A stretch of DNA of 64,000 nt, taken from positions 1 through 64,000 of the forward strand of contig JAXGGA010002300.1 in the NCBI GenBank assembly GCA_038373865.1. Reading direction: 5' to 3'. Below the pieces are notes generated by a model. The model did no database searches. It was not told where the DNA came from and saw only the letters and a list, made by a program, of their open reading frames with translations. This document shows positions 22,076 through 34,664 of the stretch, one piece after another. A program made the position numbers and the translations under genes. The DNA is from Uloborus plumipes. Lineage: Eukaryota; Arthropoda; Arachnida; Araneae; Uloboridae. How positions within the stretch are numbered: the first letter of the stretch is position 1; each line of letters opens with the position of its first letter.

Positions 22076-25000
22076 ACTAAAACGTATAAAAATTAAAAGC
22101 AAAAGTTTAAAGTACTTGGAACAAAGTGAATATATGCGTAAAAATGTAACACCCGGAAAATGAAAAAAGCAATATCTGATTACAAAATAATCAGCAATTA
22201 AATAATAAAAGAATCTTCCAACTACAAATCTTATATTGTGGAACAAATCTACAGCTTTGTTTCAAGAAGTCACCATAATGAAGATATATCTTCAATTAAC
22301 AGATGCGTTTATAGCACATACGTACTCACTGCTAAAATAAATAAAAAGTTCCATTGTAAGTCAACCATCAGAGCTACTAGAACTCTGAATCCGAAAAGTG
22401 ATTAAAGAGCGTGAATTAAAGATATTAAGGTGAAATACCGTCAACCATTAGTCATGTTTGAGCGGCCTCTTTAATTGCATTCAACTGTTAAGTAAATAGG
22501 GAACAAGTTGTGATTACACTTCCCACACAATTCTGTTCAGCAACAAAGAGCTTTAACTTAACCGGTGATTTCAATAATGGTTGTCTCCTAGTTTGACAAA
22601 AGAAGGTGTATTAATAAATACTTAATTATTTAATATTCGTTTTGGTATGTATTTGGCTAATGAGGACACATCTGAAGTAGTTTATGATTGCTGAAATATC
22701 ACAATTAAGGTACATATTTATTTATTTGAAAATGTTGAAACTGAAAAAACTCTAATTGATGTGCATTATTTTTGACTTGTGTTACTGATTTTACTGTAAT
22801 AAGTATTCTGATGATTTAAGTAAGTTAGTGAGTATTAATATCTATTCCTCAGAGCCAGACTAGCGTAAGTCCAAAAACGGCGATTTTTACTACATTTCTG
22901 CATTGGATATAGAATATTATTTCGCACTGACCAATGAAAATGTTGTGAAAGAAACTCTTTCACAGTTATTTAGCAACGTTAAAAGAGCCCTCCCTATCCT
23001 TGTCGGAGCGAGTCCCATCCTATGTGTGCATCTAACAAACGCCTTCAAGCTTTCCGGAAAAGTAACGAAAATGGACTTACGTTAGGCTGGCTAAGTGTAT
23101 GTATGTTGCAATGAAATGTGTAGAATAATTACAATTTTTAAATTTTGACATATTCTTATTTTGTGCTGCTATATTGTAAAGGAGGGTAAGATGATGAATT
23201 CGATACTAACAAATTTAGCGTTTTTGTAATTCATGCATATAAATATATGTCTAAGAACTTCAGATCATGTGTTACGAAATTACGTTGGACGGTGGAGTAA
23301 CTTTGTGCGTTGCAACCACCAGGATGATATTTTCTTGCTTGTGTTATAGTAACTATTTGACAACAGCAACAGAGAAAGAAATTACTCAACAGCAATAAGT
23401 TATTTTCTCATTCTACTCATTATTTGCAAAGTACAAGTTGCTAGGTAAAGAACTATGTTGAATGTAGAAGGTTGAAGATAAGCCACGGTACTGATAAACA
23501 AACTCAAAACGAAAAATGTGGAAGTGCGTAATATAAAGACAGGATTGCGCGTTCGTGAAGTGATTCGACACTATTTTTTTGAGTACGTATTCCATTTGAT
23601 TAAAAATTGCTCAGTTTCTAAATTTATATTCTGATTTTCTCAGGGTAGGCTGCAAACCTATCAGTAACGAATAATGCTATAAATTCTTTCTACAATTATT
23701 CTATTGCCTGCAATAATTGTTTTTTTTAAACATTTCTTAAAATAGACACCTTACAATAGATTTCTCTTTTTAACTAAGTTTGCGATTCCAGGAATCAAAA
23801 ATATTTTAGAAAATATCTTTCTATTATTTTTTTCTTTATTCTGCTGCATAAGAAACGAAGTCTTGAGAAAGGACATGAAACAATGATTGTAACAAAGATA
23901 TTTTTATTTTTCAATTTGGTCAACAACATAGATTTGACTTTCTAGAACAATTAACAACTTTTGTTTTACAACTACAGTGACTTTTGAAATAATAATAAAA
24001 TTTGCTGTAAAATAAGATCAGCGAATTTCAGCAATACTCTTTTGTTACGACTATTGCAATACTTTCGCCTGTTTAGGATCAAATGCTTGTTGATAACGCT
24101 TTATCATTAATTAGATTTTCTAATGATACGAAAACAATCTAGAGAAGTTTTGCTATTTACACCGACAAATAGGTTCTCCATTATTGGTCACATCGCCTTA
24201 TTTAGTTCACCCACCTTTTAAGAATGTGGTGTTTAAAAGTAAAAATGTATTCAATTCCAAAAAAGACCAGTTTGAAAAATAATGCCGACACGTGTAGCAG
24301 AATTACAAAAATCCTATTATTCTATGAAAAAAAGTGCGAGCTTATGGATGTAATGTCATTATACAGTGGACTTTGTTGGATATCTTTAAACTCGCTAACT
24401 CCATTTTACAGCTCTTTTTGGAGTAAAAAATGCCTTTGATACTGTTGTGTTCCAATTACTTATAAAGCAAAGCGACCACCTCCCACATTAAGGGATGCTA
24501 GCTGTTGACAATGGGACCCGTGATTTAAAAAAAAACTGCAATACAAACATTTTTTTAATACCTACTGCCGAAAATAGAAGGGGAAGCTTTGTACAATTTG
24601 ACTAGGGAGGCCTGTAAGAAATACTTGAGCCAGTGAGATATTTTATTCATCTTTTTCCATTGCACTCTTTTGCTTCTTAGTAATTTAATTGTGAAATCCT
24701 TACGAATGAATTAAAGTTTATGATCTTCATCTTAAAAAGTTAATAAAATAAAGAGATCAGTTATTAGAAAAGGTGCCGATGGAAAACACATTTATCTGGA
24801 GAAAACCAAACTTAAATCTACTTCAATGTTGTCATATTTTGACTTCAATGATACCCATCCATTGTATTTTAATGTTCTTAAAATTTTTGGAATGAAATAC
24901 ATATCTATTATACAAAATACATAAATCAATAAATAAAACGTGCATTGTGGAAACTGAAAGCTTTCATATATTTCTGATTTCAAAGCGGATGAGAGCTGAA

Positions 25001-25976
25001 ATTGCTACATTAAAATGCACTTATTGGTGCACGTCTCTGATGCAAATGATATGTAACAGCTGTTAATTGTGCTCTGTACTCATATCTATTAACTTAATGA
25101 TGTAGAAATCAGTCTTTTAATGAATGTTGTCAGATGCATAGTTCCTCCATAAGTGGATTCAAGAGCTATTTGTGCTTTCGACTCTAAAATAGAATTAAAA
25201 GAAGATTCGAAAGTTACATTTTACCCTTTTAAGTATAATTTAACGAGACAACGTATGGCTCGTTAATTATTTATTTCATATCATCAAACAGTTTTATCAA
25301 AAGGCTTTTATGAAGACTTCAACAATATGTCTGCTTTCCAGACTTTGCAGGAAGTAGTATCCTAGATAGAGCAACACAGATTATGAGCCTCTAATGTAGT
25401 AGTTACACATTAATTTTACTATTCTTTATAAGTTAAGTTAAATTAATGAAGTTACTAAAATGTCTGTACATTTTAGTAACAATGAATAACATGATAATAG
25501 ATTGAATTAAAAAGTAAATAAAAATATTGACGAAATAGCATTTTGATGTGTAAGTTCCTTGTAACAAACAAGTAACCAGTTTTCGTATTTCAATGCGGAT
25601 TCTTAAAATGCACTAAGGTTGAACTCGATAATGTATATTGTAAAGTCTATCTCCTGTGTGCAAAAAATTGCTTTTTTTTTAAAAGAAAGATATAGTTTAT
25701 ACTCGAAAAGAAAATATTGTAAATTTAATTTTTGCTTTCATTTTTTAATGCAGGGTGAAAACATATGAGGTCATAAATGTAACACTACATTGAACTGTTA
25801 TGATCTCTTAAACTTACTTTAAATCGTCAAACTAAAAAATACAATCTAAAAAGATCCTGAGTTCTTGCGAAAAGTTGTTCTGAAAGAAAGTTTTAAGAGG
25901 GAGATAAATATTTGTAAATCAAGTAAAATATTTGTTTTTACATAGCTATCTTCAGCAAACGAAGGCCTTCTCTTTT
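21712..25976. repeat. Tandem segmental duplication, copy A (4.27 kb)
   Basis: The sequence from ctgccaaaaccaaggag to acgaaggccttctctttt recurs at 25977-34664 in direct orientation, starting again at the very next base. Differences are scattered substitutions and short indels. The unit starts inside the mariner fragment and carries a 240-bp MITE and AT-rich DNA. No host gene was recognised in it. A 71-codon frame at 24224-24439 is conserved in copy B, but so is the surrounding non-coding DNA at the same level. Confidence 0.92.
22853..23092. mobile_element. 240-bp MITE with agccag ends (copy A)
   Basis: The left end agccagactagcgtaagtcc is inverted at the right end (ggacttacgttaggctggct). Its TIRs resemble those of the hairpin at 30995-31136, so the two belong to a related family. 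A 60-codon frame inside is not supported as a gene. The same MITE at the same position in copy B shows that it predates the tandem duplication. Confidence 0.7.
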
Positions 25977-26248
25977 CTGCCAAAACCAAGGAGAAAATTC
26001 AAGATTTTCGTTGAGAACTTTTTGCCCACCCACCGTACAGCCCCGACCTTACACCTCACGATTGCTTCCTATTTCATTTTAAACAGTAGTTCGGTGGACA
26101 ACGTTCTGAAACCGAACAGGGACTCGAAAACGCCGTTGTCAACTGGTTCAACTCGCAGGCGTTAAGATTCTATGCAGAGGGGTTAAAGAAGATGGCGAAG
26201 TGGTACGCAAAATGCTTAAAAGTGAACAGCGATTATGTAGAGAAGTAA
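25977..26248 (+). pseudogene. Mariner transposase fragment (duplicate)
   Basis: This duplicate of the 3' part of the fragment at 21678-21983 begins in mid-gene at the duplication junction. It keeps PYSPDLTP followed by H-D-C in place of N-D-C, and the same terminal YVEK stop. It is followed by a well-preserved right terminal repeat (ttactttatgaacgtgcctc) at 26327-26346. Confidence 0.85.
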
Positions 26249-27129
26249 AGTAAGTTTGTACCTAACTAAATATGGCAATAAAACTTGTTTCTTACGAGCA
26301 TATTTTTTTCAGTGGCTAAACGGCCCTTACTTTATGAACGTGCCTCGTACTAAAACGTATAAAAATTAAAAGCAAAAGTTTAAAGTTCTCGGAACAAAGT
26401 GAATATATGCGTAAAAATGTAACACCCGGAAAATGAATTGAGCAAAATCTGATTACAAAATAATCAGCAATTAAATAATAAAAGAATCTTCCAACTACAA
26501 ATCTCATATTGTGCACCAAATCTAGTTTTGTTTCAAGAAGTCACCATAATGAAGATATATCTTCAATTAACAGATGCGTTATGGCACATACGTACTCACT
26601 GCTAAAATAAATGAAAAGTTCCATTGTAAGTCTTAACCATCAGAGCTACTAGAACTCTGAATCCGAAAAGTGATTAAAGAGCGTGAATTAAAGATATTAA
26701 GGAGAAATACCGTCAACCATTAGTCATGTTTGAGCGGCTTCTTTAATTGCGTTCAACTGTTAAGTAAATAGGGAACAAGTTGTGATTACACTTCCCACAC
26801 AATTCTGTTCAGCAACAAAGAGCTTTAACTTAACCGGTGATTTCAATAATGGTTGTCTCCTAGTTTGACAAAAGTAGGTGTATTAATAAATACTTAATTA
26901 TTTAAATATTTGTTTTGGCATGTATTTGGCTAATGAGGACACATCTGAAGTAGTTTATGATTGCTGAAATATCACAATTAAAGTACATATTAATTTATTT
27001 ATTTGAAAATGTTGAAACTGAAAAAACTCTAATTGATGTGCATTATTTTTGACTTGTGTTACTGATTTTACTGTAATAAGTATTCTTATGATTTAAGTAA
27101 GTTAGTGAATATTAATATATATTCTTCAG

Positions 27130-27369
27130 AGCCAGACTAGCGTAAGTCCAAAAACGGCGATTTTTACTACATTTCTGCATTTGATATAAAATATTATTTC
27201 GCACTAACCAATGAAAATATTGTGACAGAAACTCTTTCACAGTTATTTAGCAACGTTAAAAGAGCGCTCCCCATCCTTGTCGGAGCGAGTCCCATCCTAT
27301 GTGTGCATCAAACAAACGCTTTCAAGCTTTCCGGAAAAGTAACGAAAATGGACTTGCGTTAGGCTGGTT
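27130..27369. mobile_element. 240-bp MITE (copy B)
   Basis: This is the duplicate of the MITE at 22853-23092, at the equivalent position of copy B, with a handful of substitutions. Confidence 0.7.
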
Positions 27370-28356
27370 AAGTGTATGTATGTTGCAATGAAATGTGTAG
27401 AATAATTACATTTTTTAAATTTTGGCATATTCTTATTTTGTGCTGTTTTATTGTAAAGGAGGGTAAGATGATGAATCCGATACTAACAAATTTAACGTTT
27501 CTGTAATTCATACATATAAATATATGTCTAAGAACTTCAGATCATGTGTTACGAAATTACGTTGGACGGTGGAGTACTTTTGTGCGTTGCAACCACCAGG
27601 ATGATATTTTCTTGCTTCTGTTATAGTAACTATTTGACAACAGCAACCGAGAAAGAAATTGCTCAACAGCAATAAGTTATTTTCTCATTCTACTCATTAT
27701 TTGCAAAATACAAGTTGCTAGGTAAAGAACTATTAGTCCAGTCAATCTATGCAAAGAAAGGGCTAAAATCGCAAATCCGGATGTAGTTCTGATTTTTTAA
27801 TATGTTGTTTGGGTCACCTAGGGTAGTTAAAATCTAAGTTTGCACCTTTCCAAACCCTGTGCTCGCTGCGGAATTCGCGAAAAACTGCGAAAATTTCCGA
27901 CTTTTTTCAGTTTTTCCTTTATAACTTCCAAACTATGCAACTTTTGATGATACATGTGAATACCCATTTTAAAGAACACTAAATTTTCAATAATTTGAGC
28001 CCAAGTAGCGCTCTGTAGGACCAATAGTTTAGGAGATATCGAACTTCGAAAATTGGTCATTTTTTGAGAAAAGTGAAAAAATTATGCTTCAATCACATTT
28101 CAGACCAAATATCAATATAATTTCCTGCTCTACAAGAATAAAAATGGACATGAAGTTATAGTAAATTTAATTGGCTTTCATTTAAGCCCAAAAAGAACTC
28201 TCTGGACTCAGTAGTTCTTCCACAATTACAAAAAACAAAATGTTCGAAATTTTTGATTTTTTTCAAGAAATGAAAAAAAAAATCGTTTCTAATAAGAATA
28301 AGAGGCACTAGACAATAAGAAATACATAGAATGGTATAAATACATAGAATGGATAC

Positions 28357-30647
28357 ATGGAACAAGTGACTAATGGCCTAGATTTCCAGTTCTCAAAAAT
28401 AGTATATCTCCCATTCATTCACGCTCCACCCACAAATTATAACACTGTTTTAACATCTCTTCTTGAGGCCAGTGCAAGAACCAAAGCTCATGGGCAACAT
28501 ACTTGCTTTGTGACATATGATCAACCCCTTTATATGAAAGTCAGAGACATTGTTGAGAACTGCCAGCATACCGATTTGAATACGGTGGTAGTGAGGTTAG
28601 GTGGTTTTCACCTTCTTATGTCTTTCATTGGAGCTATTGGTGCTATCATGGCAGGTAGTGGTCTAAAAGAATTGCTCGCCACAATTTATGCAGAGAACAG
28701 TGTTGATAAAATTCTAAATGGACACGAATATTCTAGAGCTGTAAGAGCTCATCTGTTGACAAATCTTTCGTTGGCTCATTCTATTTTCAATAAGATTCAG
28801 CTAACTGATGAGGAAAAAATAATTATTGAGGAGATTTTGAAAGACGATGACAGATCAATGTTTTGGTTGGCAAATGAAAATGAAATTGTTCATAATCTTA
28901 ATGCGAAATGTAAGGCTGAAGTGAACCAGCAGGAAAGAAAAGGGCCCACCTCAAAGTTTTGGGTGCAATATTTCAGGATGACTGTATTAAGAAATTCATT
29001 CAGGCTGAGAGAGCAGGTGACTGGGAGCTCCACCTGGACACAGTTAGCAAAATTCTTCCATTCTTTCACTCAGCGGGTCATTTTTTTACGCCAAAAGTGC
29101 ACGCTTATACCTACAAGATATGAGTGCTCTGCAACAGCGAATGGTCCCAGAGGAATTTGCTAACTTCACTAAACAATACTTCACGATTCGCAGATCCGAT
29201 AAATTTTGGTCAGGCCTGTGGACAGACTTATGTATTGAACAGGTTCTCATGAAATCCATGCAGAGTCAGGGAGGGTTAACCCATGCTCGCGGAATATCCA
29301 ATAGTGTACTTTCTCGGTAGACAGAAAGACTTTGTTCAATAAAGAAGGGATGCGAAAAGGAACAAAATCTTCTTTCTTCTGCTCTTTTACTCCACTTGAG
29401 CAAAACATTCCAAATACACCCAGTACATTTGTAGTAGTAGACGGAGGATGCCTTCTGCATAAGGTTATATGGCGCCAAAATGATTCTATCAGTTCAATAA
29501 TTGATGGATATATTACTTACACATTTAATCACTTTGGTAGGAACGTAGCAGTGGTGTTTGATGGTTACCCTGAGGATGGAGCTCTCAGAAGTACTAAACC
29601 AGCAGAGTGATTGCGTCGCTACTCTGTTCTTAGTAGCAGTGAGATTGTATTTGACTCTTTAACGATCATCACAGTGCCCCAGGAGAAACTATTAGCCAGC
29701 GAGAGCAATAAACGACGCCTCATTAACGAGTTGTGCCTTGCCTTTTAACATGAAGGCATTGAAACTAAAAAAGCAACGGAAGATGCAGACTGCATGATTA
29801 TCCTAACCGCTCTCGAAAAAAATACTTTTTACGAGAGCGTGATCATGGCAGGAGAGGACGTGGACTTACTTGTTCTTCTCTGCGGTTAAGGATCAAACAT
29901 TCATAATGTTTATTTCCAAAAAAAATAAAAAAAGGTGACTTCACTTGCACACAGTTTTCAACAACTTCATTCAGTGGAGGAGCCATGGAATTGCCTAAAG
30001 GATTCGAACTGTTTCTTTACGCATTTAGTGGATGCGATACCACATCTGCCCTCTACTGGCAAGGAAAGGCAAAGCTATGCAGCATTTTTGAAAAGAGGCA
30101 GAGTTTGATTCATTCGGCTTGTACATTTCTCCTTCCAGATGTTAGCCACGAAGCCATTGCCAACGTAGGGCAAAAATGCCTTGTTGCTTTGTACGGAGAA
30201 GATGCATTCACCAATACTCTGCATGGTCTTCGATTCCAACTGTTTGTTAAAGCAGCTGCTAATGCGAAGGTTAACTTGACCCGTTTGCCCCCAACTAAAG
30301 ATGCTGCCAACTTCCATTCCTATCGTACGTACCATCAAGTGCAAAAGTGGTTGGGGGTTGAGAAAGATGCAGTGGAATGGGGTTAGTCAAAAACTCCCAA
30401 TGGCTTAATACCAGTCACAACATTATGTGGACTAGCCTCCCCCATGCTCCTGAAATTTCTATCGTGTAATTGCAAAAAAGGATGCATGGGAGCATGTTCT
30501 TGCCGCAAAGCCGGACTAAAATGTTCTGCTTTGTGTACTAGGTGCTCTGGAAAAAGTTGCAACAACGTCCATCCAGTTACAATGGACGAAGAAGAGGAAA
30601 ATACTGATAACGTTTCTCTTTTAGACGAATATCTGGAGCAAGAGTGA
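28357..30647 (+). pseudogene. Broken Academ-like transposon protein: N-terminal domain, XPG-type nuclease, CXC tail
   Basis: The coding remnant is spread over frames 28357-29163, 29120-29320, 29332-29610, an unframed stretch with in-frame stops to 29890, then 29985-30386 and 30444-30647. The N-terminal part has TYDQPLY and GGFHLLMSFIGAIG, then GSGL and RAVRAHLL, typical of a large invertebrate family of unnamed proteins. The nuclease motifs occur in XPG/FEN1 order: VVVDGG near 29440, VVFDGYPEDG near 29555, ATEDADCMII near 29780, GEDVDLLVLL near 29855 and FSGCDTTSAL near 30025. Then come FVKAAANAKVNLTRLPPTKD and HSYRTYHQVQKW. The end is a Tesmin-like cysteine-rich segment (CNCKKGCMGACSCRKAGLKC, then CTRC and CNN) and an acidic tail. 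At least two frameshifts and several stops make it non-functional. Confidence 0.75.
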
Positions 30648-30994
30648 AAACCTTCCTTTTCTGCAGTTTCGAGATACGAACACAGCAAACAAGGACCCTC
30701 AAAAAAAGCTAAACATTGACCGAAATTAACCTTGAAGAGTTTTAAAACAATGAAAATAATATTTAAATATAATGTTAACCTTTTTTTCCATTCCATGTAT
30801 TTCTTATCGTCTAGTGCCTCTTATTCTTATTAGAAACGATTTTTTTTTTTTTCATTTCTCGATAAAATCAAAAATTTCGAACATTTTGTTTTTCGTAATT
30901 GTGGAAGAACTACTGAGTCCAGAGACTTCTTTTTGGGCTTAAATGAAAACAAATTAAACTTACTTTAAGAAAGTAGAAAATTATATCGATATTT

Positions 30995-31136
30995 CTGTAC
31001 CTTAGAACCAGACTAACGTAAGTCCATTTTCGTCATTTTTCGGTAGAGGGGAAAAACGATTGTCGAATACATCGTTTTTCCCCTCTACTGAAAAATGACG
31101 AAAATGGACTTACGTTAGTCTGGTTCTGAGGTACAG
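30995..31136. mobile_element. 142-bp hairpin MITE nested in the right TIR
   Basis: This is an almost perfect palindrome: ctgtaccttagaaccagact on the left mirrors agtctggttctgaggtacag on the right around a centre near 31062. The left TIR of the host element preserves the empty site (gatatttggtctg in reverse complement, near 28103-28115). The flanking attt on both sides suggests a 4-bp duplication. Its inner arm (actaacgtaagtcc) resembles the MITE at 22853. Confidence 0.85.
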
Positions 31137-31506
31137 ATTTGGTCTGAAATGCGATTGAAGCATAATTTTTTCACTTTTCGCAAAAAATGACCAATTTTCG
31201 AAGTTCGATATCTCCTAAACTATTGGTCCTACAGAGCGCTACTTGAGCTCAAATTATTGAAAATTTAGGGTTCTTTAAAACGGGTATTCACATGTATAAT
31301 CAAAAGTTGCATAGTTTGGAAGTTATAATGGAAAATCTGAAAAAAGTCGGAAATTTTCGCAGTTTTTCGCGAATTCCGCAGCGAGCATAGGGTTTGGAAA
31401 GGTGCAAACTTAGATTTGAACTACCCTAGGTGACCCAAACAACATATTAAAAAATCAGAACTACATCCCGATTTGCGATTTTAATGTCTAATTTGACTGG
31501 ACTATA

Positions 31507-32156
31507 CAGGGTGTTCACTCCAATCGTGGACCAATAGGTAATTTCTAAACCGTTAGAGATAAGCATATAGTTTATTTAGGAAAAAATCTCCAAATTACGA
31601 AAGGAATTTTGGGTCTATTCAATGTTTTTCAAAAAATCAAATTTTGAAAGAGTTACGAAATTTAAATTTTTATACAGCCCCCCCGTCCTATCAATCATAT
31701 TTAGTAAAACATTCTTGACACTGTAACGTTTAAAACAAAAAAAAATCACTCTTCTACCACAAAAATTGACCGAGTTATGACGTTTTGAAAAATCAAGATT
31801 TTGCATTATTTCATGACGTCATCGAGAGATCGCTTAAGGGACCGTATGCGAAATCCTTCAAAATCTTGATTTTTCAAAACGTCATAACTCGGTCAATTTT
31901 TGTGATAGAAGAGTGATTTTTTTTTTGTTTTAAACGTTACAGTGTCAAGAATGTTATACTAAACATGATTGATAGGACTGGGGGGCTGTATAAAAATTTA
32001 AATTTCGTAACTCTTTCAAAATTTGATTTTTTGAAAAACATTGAATAGACCCAAAATTCCTTTCGTAATTTGGAGATTTTTTCCTAAATAAACTATATGC
32101 TTAGCTCTAACGGTTTAGAAATTAGCAATTGGTCCACGATTGGAGTGGACTTCCTG
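31507..32156. mobile_element. 650-bp near-perfect hairpin (foldback) element
   Basis: The left end cagggtgttcactccaatcg mirrors cgattggagtggacttcctg at the right end. Inverted identity continues inward for about 300 bp to a loop near 31806-31858. TA flanks both sides. It inserted exactly at the right boundary of the Academ-like element, within the TAT target duplication. A 63-codon minus-strand frame within one arm is a by-product of the palindrome. No protein is encoded. Confidence 0.88.
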
Positions 32157-34664
32157 TATGTTGAATGTAGAAGGTTGCCACGGTACTGATAAACAAACTC
32201 AAAACGAAAAATGTGGAAGTGCGTAATATAAAGACAGGATTGCGCGTTCGTGAAGTGATTCGACACTTTTTTTGAGTTAGTAATCGTTTGATTAAAAACT
32301 GTTCAGTTTCTAAATTTATATTCTGATTTTCTCAGGGTAGGCTGCAAACCTATCAGTAACGAATTAATGCTATAAATACCTTCTACAATTATTCTATTGC
32401 CTGCAATAATTGTTTTTTTTCAAACATTTCTTAAAATAGACGCCTTACAATAGATTTCTCTTTTTAACTACGTTTGCGATTCAAGGAATCAAAAATATTT
32501 TACAAAATATCTTTCTATTATTTTTTTTTTATTATTCTGCTGCATAAGAAACGAAGTCTTGAGAAAGGACATGAAACAATGATTGTAACAAAGATATTTT
32601 TATTTTTCAATTTGGTCAACAACATAGATTTGACTTTCTAGAACAATTAACAACTTTTGTTTTGCAAACTACACTGACTTTTGAAATAATAAAATTTGCT
32701 GTAAAATAAAATCAGCGAATTTCAGCAATACTCTTTTGTTACGACTATTGCAATACTTTCGCCTGTTTATGATCAAATGCTTGTTGATAACGCTTTATCA
32801 TTAATTAGATTTTCTAATGATACTAAAACAATCTAGAGAATTTTTGCTATTTACACCGACAAATAGGTGCTCCATTATTGGTCACATCGCCTTATTTAGT
32901 CCACCCACCTTTTAAGAATGTGGTGCTTAAAAGTAAAAATGTATTCAATTCCAAAAAAGACCAGTTTGAAAAATAATGCCGACACGTGTAGCAGAATTAC
33001 AAAAATCCTATTATTCTATGGAAAAAAGTGCGAGGTTATGGATGTAACGTCATTTTACAGAGGACTTTGTTGGATATCTTTAAACTCCCAAACTCCATTT
33101 TACAGCTCTTTTTGGAGTAAAAAATGCCTTTGATACTGTTGTGTTCCAATTACTTATAAAGCGAAGCGCCCACCTCCCACATTAAGGGATGCTAGCTGTT
33201 GACAATGGGACCCGTGATTTAAAAAAAAACTTCAATACAAACTTTTTTTTATACCTACTGCCGAAAATAGAAGGGAAAGCTTTGCACAATTTGACTAGGG
33301 AATCCTGTAAGAAATACTTGAGCCAGTGAGATATTTTATTCATCTTTTTCCATTGCACTCTTTTGCTTCTTAGTAATTTAATTGTGAAATCCTTTCGAAT
33401 GAATTAAAGTTCATGATCTTCATCTTAAAAAGTTAATAAAATAAAGCCATCAGTTATTAGAAAAGGTGCCGATGGAAAACACATTTATCTGGAGAAAACC
33501 AAACTTAAATCTACTTCAACGTTGTCATATTTTGACTTCAATGATACCCATCCATTGTATTTTAATGTTCTTAAAATATTTGGAATGAAATACATATCTA
33601 TTATACAAAATACATAAATCAATAAATAAAACGTGCATTGTGGAAACTTAAAGCTTTCATATATTTCTGATCTCAAAGCGGATGAGAGCTGAAATTGCTA
33701 CATTAAAATGCACTTATTGGTGCACGTCTCTGATGCAAATGATGTGTAACAGCTGTTAATTGTGCTCTGTACTCATATCTATTAACTTAATGACGTAGAA
33801 ATCAGTCTTTTAATGAATGTTGTCAGATGCATAGTTCCTCCATAAGTGGATTGAAGAGCTATTTGAGCTTTCGACTCTAAAATAGAATTAAAAGAAGATT
33901 CGAAAGTTACATTTTACCCTTTTAAGTATAATTTAACAAGACTAACGTATGGCTCGTTAATGATTTATTTCATATCATCAAACAGTTTTATCAAAAGGCT
34001 TTTATGGAGACTTCAACAATATGTCTACTTTCCAGACTTTGCAGGAAATAGCATCCTAGATAGAGCAACACAGATTACGAGCCTCTAATGTAGTATTCAC
34101 ACATTAATTTTATTATTCTTTATAAGTTAAGTTAAATTAATGAAGTTACTAAAAAGTCTGTACATTTTAGTAGCAATGAATAACATGATAATAGATTGAA
34201 TTAAAAAGTAAATAAAAATATTGACGAAATAGCATGTTGATGTATAAGTTCCTTGTAACAAACAAGTAACCAGTTTTCGTATTTCAATGCGGATTCTTAA
34301 AATACACTCAGGTTGAACTCGATAATGTATATTGTAAAGTCTATCTCCTGTGTGCAAAAAAATTTTTTTAAAGAAAGATATAGTTTATACTCGAAAAGAA
34401 AATGTTGTAAATTTCCTTTTTGCTTTCATTTTTTAATGCAGGGTGAAAACATATGAGGTTATAAATGTAACACTACAGTGAACTGTTATGATCTTTTAAG
34501 CTTACTCTAAATCGTCAAACTAAAAAATACAATCTAAAAAGATCCTGAGTTCTTGCGAAAAGTTGTTCTGAAAGAAAGTTTTAAGAGGGAGATAAATATT
34601 TGTAAATCAAGTAAAATATTTGTTTTTACATAGCTATCTTCAGCAAACGAAGGCCTTCTCTTTT

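Larger units (their letters stand above)
27734..31504 (+). mobile_element. XPG-nuclease DNA transposon (Academ-like) with ~600-bp TIRs
   Basis: Long inverted repeats run from 27734 to about 28336 and from about 30793 to 31504, the right one lengthened by a nested 142-bp hairpin. The ends read tagtccagtca inward. The target in duplication copy A shows a 3-bp TAT duplication. The interior encodes one broken protein with an XPG/FEN1-type nuclease domain and a CXC cysteine tail. From established classification as I recall it, DNA transposons with an XPG nuclease and 3-4-bp target duplications belong to the Academ superfamily, so I call it Academ-like. The TIRs are exceptionally long, and the copy is inactive. 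Confidence 0.7.
25977..34664. repeat. Tandem segmental duplication, copy B (4.26 kb plus 4.42-kb insertion)
   Basis: This direct repeat of 21712-25976 is interrupted at 27734-32156 by two DNA transposons. Removing the insertion leaves about 4.26 kb, matching copy A. The uninterrupted site in copy A (aaagaactatgttgaatg, with TAT at 23454-23456) shows the pre-insertion sequence exactly. Copy B includes the second half of the mariner fragment (25977-26248). Confidence 0.92.

Noticed and set aside
22903..23085. 60-codon frame inside the 240-bp MITE
   Set aside because: It is contained entirely between MITE TIRs and has several disruptive changes in copy B; not a gene.
24224..24439. 71-codon frame conserved in both duplication copies (also 32918-33133)
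   Set aside because: Conservation equals that of surrounding non-coding DNA in the tandem duplication; no recognised domain or splice context.
28156..28365. 69-codon minus-strand frame at the left TIR of the Academ-like element
   Set aside because: It lies within the inverted repeat and has no motif; it is fully explained by the TIR sequence.
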